Shown: piece by piece, positions 14,863 to 19,304 of the stretch
How positions within the stretch are numbered: the first letter of the stretch is position 1
How the letters are laid out: the number at the start of each line of letters is the position of its first letter
From: Pseudomonadota bacterium
Lineage (GTDB): Bacteria > Pseudomonadota > Alphaproteobacteria > Rhizobiales > Xanthobacteraceae
Reading direction: 5' to 3'
Length of the DNA: 19,304 bases
NCBI GenBank assembly: GCA_023432845.1
Contig: JAEZEY010000212.1
Span: 1 to 19,304 of the forward strand
The notes under the pieces: model-generated
Database searches by the model: none
Told to the model about the DNA's origin: nothing
Seen by the model: the letters and a program-made list of their open reading frames with translations, nothing else
Made by a program: the position numbers and the translations under genes

Positions 14863-15042
14863 ATGGATGACAAACAGAAGGCCGAGGGCCAGGAGCGCGG
14901 CGGTGTCGTGCTCACCGAGGCGCAGCAGCGTGCGCGGCGTTCGCGCTCGATCGCCATCGCGGCGGCGCTGCTCGTGCTCGTGGTCCTGTTTTATGTCATG
15001 ACCCTGGTGAAGGGGCCGGCCGTGCTGGTGCGCCCGCTATGA
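14863..15042 (+). CDS. Small single-helix membrane protein of the cox operon (CoxF/CtaF-like)
   Basis: The 59-residue protein has a charged cytoplasmic N-terminus (MDDKQKAEGQERGG), a conserved-looking VVLTEAQQRARRSRSIAIA segment, one membrane helix (about residues 29-49) and a short tail KGPAVLVRPL. Small proteins with the pattern LT-x-EQ-x-RAR-RSRSIA plus one helix sit between ctaB and ctaG in many Hyphomicrobiales, where they are called CoxF or hypothetical. Function is unknown; assembly of the oxidase or work beside CtaG is a guess. The ATG at 14863 is chosen for GGAG six bases upstream. A GTG at 14845, overlapping the ctaB stop, would give 65 residues. Its TGA overlaps the ctaG start (ATGA). 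Confidence 0.8.
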   Translation: MDDKQKAEGQERGGVVLTEAQQRARRSRSIAIAAALLVLVVLFYVMTLVKGPAVLVRPL

Positions 15043-15653
15043 CGCAAGCGCCTCAAACCAACCGCCCGGTCCCCGTGCGCAAGGTCAAGCGAGACGCGCT
15101 CGTTGCCGCAATCTGCGGCGCAGTTGCCGCAGGCATGGTCGGCATGTCGTTTGCCGCCGTACCGCTTTATGACTGGTTCTGCCGTACCACTGGATTCGGC
15201 GGCACGCCGCAAGTGTCCGTGGTCGCGCCGGGCGAAGTGCTCGACCGTGAAGTGGCGATCCGCTTCGATTCCAATGTGGCGCCCGGTTTGCGGTGGCGCT
15301 TCGTGCCCGAGCAGAACATGGTCACGGCCCGCATCGGCGAAGTGAAGACGGTCTACTACAAGGTCATCAACATGGAGCCGCGCGAGATCACCGCGCAGGC
15401 GGGCTACAATGTCACGCCGCCGCAGGTCGGCCTCTACTTCCACAAGATCAACTGCTTCTGTTTCACCGAGCAGACCATGAAGCCCGGCGAAATCCGCGAG
15501 ATGGCGGTGGTGTTCTACGTCGATCCCGCGATCGTCAAGGACCGCGATCAGGAATCCCTGAACACCATCACATTATCCTACACCTTCTTCCCGCTGGAGG
15601 CGCCGCCGAAGCCGGTCGCCAACACCGAGACGAAGGAACAGAAGCGACTTTGA
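15039..15653 (+). CDS. ctaG: Cytochrome c oxidase assembly protein CtaG/Cox11
   Basis: The 204-residue copper chaperone delivers copper to the CuB site of CoxA. It has one N-terminal membrane helix (about residues 20-42) with VPLYDWFCRTTGFGGTP, including the conserved C48, and a periplasmic immunoglobulin-like domain. The copper-binding motif CFCF is at residues 139-142 (C139, C141), followed by FTEQTMKPGE. Its ATG overlaps the stop of the small upstream gene by four bases (ATGA), which suggests coupled translation. coxC starts 65 bases downstream with GGAG before it. Family assignment is unambiguous. Confidence 0.97.
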   Translation: MTQAPQTNRPVPVRKVKRDALVAAICGAVAAGMVGMSFAAVPLYDWFCRTTGFGGTPQVSVVAPGEVLDREVAIRFDSNVAPGLRWRFVPEQNMVTARIGEVKTVYYKVINMEPREITAQAGYNVTPPQVGLYFHKINCFCFTEQTMKPGEIREMAVVFYVDPAIVKDRDQESLNTITLSYTFFPLEAPPKPVANTETKEQKRL

Positions 15654-15718
15654 CGGCATACATCTGGGGGGCGCTGGGGCGCCCGTTGCAAACCGACGCG
15701 ATTTGAACGGAGACGACA

Positions 15719-16570
15719 ATGGCCGAGGCACATACCAAGCAACACGACTACCACCTGGTCGATCCGTCGCCGTGGCCGGCCGTCGGCTCGCTGGCTGCGT
15801 TCATCATGGCGTTTGGCGCCATCAGCTGGATGCACAACCTTTATGCGGCGGCGCCCTTGGTGTTCGGCGCGGGTACGCTCGGCGTCCTCTACGTGTTCAT
15901 CGCCTGGTGGCGCGACGTCATCAACGAGGCGCAGCACCGGGGCGATCACACCCGCGTCGTGCAGATCTCGCACCGCTACGGCATGATTCTGTTCATCGCT
16001 TCGGAAGTGATGTTCTTCGTCGCGTGGTTCTGGGCCTACTTCAACATCGCGCTGTTCCCTGACAGCGCGCAGGACGTCGCCCGCGTGGCCTTCACCGGCG
16101 GCGTCTGGCCGCCGAAGGGCATCGAGACCTTCGACCCCTGGCACCTGCCGCTCCTGAACACCCTGATCCTGCTGACCTCGGGCACGACGGTAACCTGGGC
16201 GCATCACGCGCTTTTGGAGAACGACCGGCAGGGCCTGAAGTGGGGTCTCATCCTCACCATCGGTCTCGGGCTGATTTTCACTTGCGTGCAGGCCTACGAG
16301 TACATGCATGCGAGCTTCGCCTTCAGCGGCAACATGTACGGCGCCGCCTTCTTCATGGCGACCGGCTTCCACGGCTTCCACGTCATCATCGGCACGATCT
16401 TCCTGATCGTCTGCCTGTTCCGTGCGCTGGCCGGGCATTTTACGCCGAAGCAGCATCTCGGCTTCGAGTTCGCCGCCTGGTACTGGCATTTCGTCGACGT
16501 GGTCTGGCTGTTCCTGTTCGCCGCGATCTATGTCTGGGGTCACGGCGGCAGCACCGCTGCGGGACACTGA
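15719..16570 (+). CDS. coxC: Cytochrome c oxidase subunit III
   Basis: The 283-residue, seven-helix subunit stabilises the oxidase core and lipid-filled oxygen path. The start MAEAHTKQHDYHLVDPSPWP is typical of alphaproteobacterial subunit III. The conserved E96 lies in ASEVMFFVAWFWAYF, and HLGFEFAAWYWHFVDVVWLF is the signature near the C-terminus. It begins 65 bases after ctaG with GGAG upstream, and a strong terminator follows its stop by about 25 bases, before the DUF983 gene. Confidence 0.98.
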   Translation: MAEAHTKQHDYHLVDPSPWPAVGSLAAFIMAFGAISWMHNLYAAAPLVFGAGTLGVLYVFIAWWRDVINEAQHRGDHTRVVQISHRYGMILFIASEVMFFVAWFWAYFNIALFPDSAQDVARVAFTGGVWPPKGIETFDPWHLPLLNTLILLTSGTTVTWAHHALLENDRQGLKWGLILTIGLGLIFTCVQAYEYMHASFAFSGNMYGAAFFMATGFHGFHVIIGTIFLIVCLFRALAGHFTPKQHLGFEFAAWYWHFVDVVWLFLFAAIYVWGHGGSTAAGH

Positions 16571-16594
16571 CGTCGCGCGCGATCAAACTCAGCG

Positions 16595-16627
16595 AAGGGC
16601 GGCGGCGACGCCGCCCTTTTGCTTTTT
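16595..16627 (+). terminator. Rho-independent terminator or attenuator inside the cox operon
   Basis: AAGGGCGGCG (16595-16604) pairs perfectly with CGCCGCCCTT (16609-16618) around a GCGA tetraloop. TTTTGCTTTTT follows on the plus strand. It lies between coxC and the DUF983 gene, and the T-rich tail runs directly into the DUF983 ribosome site GGAGG (16628-16632). It should end a large part of the cox transcript before DUF983 and surf1. Confidence 0.85.
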
Positions 16628-16639
16628 GGAGGTACTGAA

Positions 16640-17020
16640 ATGCACGACCATTCCGTGACCACACCAATTAGCCGCGGCCTGCTGGGGCATTGTCCGCGCT
16701 GCGGCGAGGGCAAGATGTTCAACGGCTTTCTGACGCTGCGACCGGCCTGCGACAAATGCGGGCTCGACTACGATTTCGCCGATGCCGGCGACGGCCCGGC
16801 GGTATTCGTGATTCTGCTCGGCGGTGGCCTCGTCGTCATGGCGGCATTGATCACCGAGGTGGTCTATCAGCCGCCGTACTGGCTGCATGCCGCGCTTTGG
16901 TTGCCGTTGATCCTGCTGCTGACGCTGCTGCCGCTGCGCATGATCAAGGGCGTGCTCATCGCGCTGCAGTTCCACCACAAGGCCGCGCCCGGCCAGCTCA
17001 CGCCCAAAGGCGATAAGTGA
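16640..17020 (+). CDS. DUF983 membrane protein with zinc-ribbon-like CxxC pairs
   Basis: The 126-residue protein has two cysteine pairs, CPRC (C18, C21) and CDKC (C37, C40), in a short N-terminal domain that probably binds a metal. Two membrane helices follow at about 53-75 and 82-107, and a polar tail ends it. This is the DUF983 family, regularly found between coxC and surf1 in alphaproteobacteria. Its function is unknown; a role in oxidase assembly is suggested by location only. The ATG at 16640 has GGAGG about seven bases upstream; a longer in-frame TTG start at 16619 falls in the terminator T-tract and is unlikely. Its TGA overlaps the surf1 GTG start by four bases. Confidence 0.92.
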   Translation: MHDHSVTTPISRGLLGHCPRCGEGKMFNGFLTLRPACDKCGLDYDFADAGDGPAVFVILLGGGLVVMAALITEVVYQPPYWLHAALWLPLILLLTLLPLRMIKGVLIALQFHHKAAPGQLTPKGDK

Positions 17021-17760
17021 CCGGCGGCAGGCGCAACATTGTCACGGCCAGCATCGCGGCGGGTGTTGGTCTCGCGATCCTCGTGTCGCTCGGCACCTGG
17101 CAGCTGCAGCGCATGGCGTGGAAAGAAAATCTCATCGCCACGCTGGACGCGCGCATTGATCAAACGCCGCAGCCATTGCCGCCGCGCACCGAGTGGGCCT
17201 CGCTTCACGAGGCCGATAGCGAATATTCCCGCGTCAGGTTCAGGGCGTCCTTCCTGCCCGGCGAGGCCTATGTCTACACTGCGGGTTCGCCGCTCCGGCC
17301 CGATGTCACGGGGCAGGGTTTCTGGGTGTTCGCGCCGGCGCGCCTCGCCGATGGCGCGGTCGTACTGGTCAACCGCGGCTTCGTACCGACCGATCGCAAG
17401 GACGGCGCGACGCGAACCGAAGGGGCAACGAACGCATCTGTCGAGATCGTCGGTTATATGCGCTGGCCGGAACGCCGCGGGACGTTCGCGCCGGCCGATG
17501 ACGTAAAGAGCAATATCTTCTTTGCCCGCGATCCTAAAGCGATGGCTGCCGTCCACGGCTGGACGCTGGATGCGCCGTTCTACATCGACCAGGAGCTTCC
17601 AGAGCCACCAGGCGGATTGCCGAAGCCCGGCCGCATCGAGGTCAAATTGCCGAACAACCACTGGCAATACGCCATCACCTGGTACGGCCTGGCGCTGGCG
17701 CTGATCGGCGTATACGGGGCCTGGCTCGCCGGGCGGCTGCGGCGGCGCGATACACCCTGA
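17017..17760 (+). CDS. surf1: SURF1-family cytochrome oxidase assembly protein
   Basis: The 247-residue protein has the two-helix SURF1 layout. TM1 is at about residues 9-27, running into the signature LGTWQLQRMAWKENLI. A large periplasmic domain contains GQGFWVFAPARL and VLVNRGFVP. NNHWQYAITWYGLALALIGVY forms the C-terminal helix (about 214-238). SURF1 helps insert haem a into CoxA. It starts with GTG at 17017 inside the overlapping GTGA of the DUF983 stop, so translation is probably coupled. It is the last gene of the cox group. In several relatives ispH follows, but here the next gene is on the other strand. Confidence 0.95.
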   Translation: MTGGRRNIVTASIAAGVGLAILVSLGTWQLQRMAWKENLIATLDARIDQTPQPLPPRTEWASLHEADSEYSRVRFRASFLPGEAYVYTAGSPLRPDVTGQGFWVFAPARLADGAVVLVNRGFVPTDRKDGATRTEGATNASVEIVGYMRWPERRGTFAPADDVKSNIFFARDPKAMAAVHGWTLDAPFYIDQELPEPPGGLPKPGRIEVKLPNNHWQYAITWYGLALALIGVYGAWLAGRLRRRDTP

Positions 17761-17762
17761 AA

Positions 17763-17797
17763 TCAAAACGGACCGGATGCTTGGCGCGCCCGGTCCG
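17763..17797 (-). terminator. Rho-independent terminator for the TctC gene (minus strand)
   Basis: CGGACCGG (17769-17776) pairs perfectly with CCGGTCCG (17790-17797). Read on the minus strand the stem is followed by TTTTGATTT, so it terminates the convergent minus-strand tctC-like transcript. On the plus strand no T-tract follows, so it should end surf1 transcripts poorly. Confidence 0.65.
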
Positions 17798-17827
17798 CAT
17801 GGTTACAGCAGATTGCTGTGACGGCGA

Positions 17828-18811
17828 CTACTTCTTCGCCAGCCCGAGATCCTTCAGGCTCTCGCCCATCTCCTTGTTGTTCTTGGCCAGGAAAGCGCCC
17901 AACTCGGCCGAGCCGCCCCAGGCGGTGCCGAAGCCGCGGTTGGCCATGAAGTCCTGGTATTCCTTGCTGTCATAGACCTTCTTGAACGCCGCCTCGTACT
18001 TCGCGGCGATATCGGCCGGCAGACCCTTCGGTGCCGCCATCGCGCGCCATAGCACCATGGTCCAGTCCGCCCCGGTCGCTTCCTTGACGGTCGGAATATC
18101 CGGCGCGACTTTCGAACGCTCGCTGCCCATGTAGACAAGCGTGCGCACGCGTCCGGCCTTTGTCAGGCTTTCGGCTTCCGGCAGGGAGCACGAGACAAAA
18201 TCCACGCCGCCGCCGGCGAGGTCGGTCAAGGCGGTGGCCGCGCCCGTCGCCGGCACCCAGCCGACGGTCTTGGGGTCGATGCCATTCGCCTTCAGAAGGC
18301 CGCCGAGCGCCAGATGCCAGCTGCCGCCCTGGCCGGTGCCGGAGGCCTTGAACTTGCCCGGGTTCGCCTTGATGTCGTCGAGCAACTCCTTGATCGTCTT
18401 GTACTTGGAGTCGGTCTTGACGTGGATCGCCGCCGGATCGGTGTTCATCAGCGCCAGCGGCGTGAAGCCGGTGTGGTCGAGATCGGTCAACCCGACCCAG
18501 TGCATCATGTTGATCTCAAGCGTGATCAGACCGATCGTGTAACCGTCGGGCTTGGCCGTCGCGATCGCCTGGTGGCCGATAACGCCGCTGCCGCCGGTGC
18601 GGTTGACCACGTTGATGGGTTGTCCGAAATCCTTTTCCAGCATCGCGGCGACGAATCTCGCCACCGCGTCGGTGCCGCCGCCGGCCGCCCACGGCACGAC
18701 CAACGTGATCGGACGTTCCGGAAACGCCGCCGCGGCGGGCGAGGCGGAACCTGTGATCGCGATCGCGATCGCCGCAAGTCCGCCGAGCAAAGTCTTCCAT
18801 CCCTGACGCAT
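17828..18811 (-). CDS. TctC/Bug-family tripartite tricarboxylate transporter receptor
   Basis: The 327-residue periplasmic binding protein has a Sec signal peptide (about residues 1-28, cleaving near SPAAAA). The Bug family start PERPITLVVPWAAGGGTDA follows. The lobe continues with VVNRTGGSGVIGHQAIATAKPDGYT and the later APKGLPADIAAKYEAAFKKV and AELGAFLAKNNKEMGE. These receptors bind carboxylates or small aromatic or amide ligands for TctAB permeases; TctA and TctB are not present. The ligand is unknown. The ATG at 18811 has GAGGGA just upstream. A LysR gene lies 186 bases upstream on the same strand and may regulate it. Confidence 0.93.
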   Translation of the reverse strand: MRQGWKTLLGGLAAIAIAITGSASPAAAAFPERPITLVVPWAAGGGTDAVARFVAAMLEKDFGQPINVVNRTGGSGVIGHQAIATAKPDGYTIGLITLEINMMHWVGLTDLDHTGFTPLALMNTDPAAIHVKTDSKYKTIKELLDDIKANPGKFKASGTGQGGSWHLALGGLLKANGIDPKTVGWVPATGAATALTDLAGGGVDFVSCSLPEAESLTKAGRVRTLVYMGSERSKVAPDIPTVKEATGADWTMVLWRAMAAPKGLPADIAAKYEAAFKKVYDSKEYQDFMANRGFGTAWGGSAELGAFLAKNNKEMGESLKDLGLAKK

Positions 18812-18997
18812 CTGTCCCTCGCCTGCAAAGTTTGTTGTTCTGTCGGTGCAAACCGCCGTCTTCAGACGGCCGGCGTAGAATAAGTGTACCAGCAGGCTGG
18901 GCGCCTGAGGGTCACAGCATCTTTGCCAAGGGGGAACAGGTGCGCGGCCGGCACCGCTTGCCTCATGCGCGCGCGGTCCGCGTGTCAGATGGCCGCT

Positions 18998-19304
18998 TCA
19001 GTTTACCGGCGAGACGGACGCAGCCTGCGCTTTACGGCGCCCGGTGGTTTGCGGTTCGGCGGTCGAGATGTGGCCAAGCCCGTCGATCAGGAAGTCGACG
19101 AAACAACGAATGCGGGCCGGCATATATTTCTGCTTAAAGAAGACGGCGAAAACGCTCAGCGTGTCGTTCGGATGATAGTCTTCCAATAACGGCACCAGCC
19201 GTCCAGCTCGAATGTCGCCGTCCACCATGAAGCTGCCGAGCCGCGCGATGCCGACACCCGCCAGTACCGAGTCGCGCAAGGTATCGCCGTTATTGGCCTT
19301 GAAA
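18998..19304 (-). CDS. LysR-family regulator, C-terminal part (5' end outside window)
   Basis: The frame is open to the window edge and reads FKANNGDTLRDSVLAGVGIA, then LGSFMVDGDIRAGRLVPLLEDY and KQKYMPARIRCFVDFLIDGL. This is the end of the LysR effector-binding domain: the residues N-x-x-D-x-L-R-x-x-x-L-x-G-x-G-I and P-x-R-I/V-R-x-F-x-D-F-L are standard near the C-terminus. The stop is at 18998-19000. About 100 residues are visible, and the DNA-binding domain lies outside. Its downstream neighbour on the same strand is the tctC-like gene. Confidence 0.9.
   Translation of the reverse strand, partial: FKANNGDTLRDSVLAGVGIARLGSFMVDGDIRAGRLVPLLEDYHPNDTLSVFAVFFKQKYMPARIRCFVDFLIDGLGHISTAEPQTTGRRKAQAASVSPVN

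Noticed and set aside
17806..17820. ACAGCA/TGCTGT hairpin after surf1
   Set aside because: The stem is only six base pairs with no T-tract; the adjacent CGGACCGG stem explains termination better.
18856..18869. CCGTCT-TC-AGACGG palindrome upstream of the tctC-like gene
   Set aside because: Arms are short with a two-base centre and no T-tract; such palindromes are expected by chance, so it is not annotated as a site.
1..19304. CRISPR array, tRNA, rRNA, insertion sequence or prophage genes
   Set aside because: I saw no regularly spaced repeats, tRNA-like cloverleaf with expected flanks, transposase or phage proteins in the window.

Overview
The window is high-GC, densely coded chromosomal DNA. 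It most resembles an alphaproteobacterium of the order Hyphomicrobiales (Bradyrhizobium, Rhodopseudomonas or Pseudolabrys-like). The signs are the aa3 cytochrome oxidase operon order (coxB, coxA, ctaB, small membrane protein, ctaG, coxC, DUF983, surf1), an IalB-family protein upstream of coxB, a VtlR/LsrB-type LysR regulator beside a DUF1127 gene, and TctC-type binding proteins. The assignment rests on gene content and order, not on a marker gene.

Left part (1-6073). A LysR gene cut by the window edge is divergent from a DUF1127 gene that ends in a clear terminator. Next come an integral-membrane GT-C glycosyltransferase (minus) and a divergent secreted protein made of two PAN/apple-like repeats (plus). 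A palindromic intergenic element separates that gene from the convergent metalloprotease gene tldD and a spermidine-synthase-like methyltransferase-fold gene.

Middle part (6074-11304). An orphan TRAP solute-binding protein gene (plus, Tat signal, strong terminator) faces a minus-strand catabolic cluster. In transcription order the cluster is a short asparaginase, a threonine/serine dehydratase broken by one in-frame TAG, a 2-keto-4-pentenoate hydratase family protein and an AhpD/carboxymuconolactone decarboxylase family protein. An IalB-family secreted protein lies just upstream of them on the same strand. A 418-base divergent region separates ialB from coxB; it holds a 15-base perfect dyad, a possible promoter and leader hairpins.

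Right part (11305-19304). The plus-strand operon encodes the three core subunits of a haem-copper oxidase and its assembly factors: haem O synthase CtaB, copper chaperone CtaG/Cox11 and SURF1. It also encodes a one-helix small protein and a DUF983 zinc-ribbon-like membrane protein. A strong hairpin terminator lies inside the operon between coxC and DUF983. After surf1 there is a minus-strand TctC (Bug) receptor gene with its own terminator, and the 3' part of a second LysR gene.

Most of the window is well-understood biology, and I do not see a convincing wholly new multi-gene system. The points most worth a second look are the amber codon before the catalytic lysine of the dehydratase, the VtlR-like/DUF1127 pair with a dyad at LysR-operator geometry, the identical cysteine spacing in the two PAN repeats, the terminator inside the cox operon, and Gln at the usual Glu position of the CoxB CuA loop.
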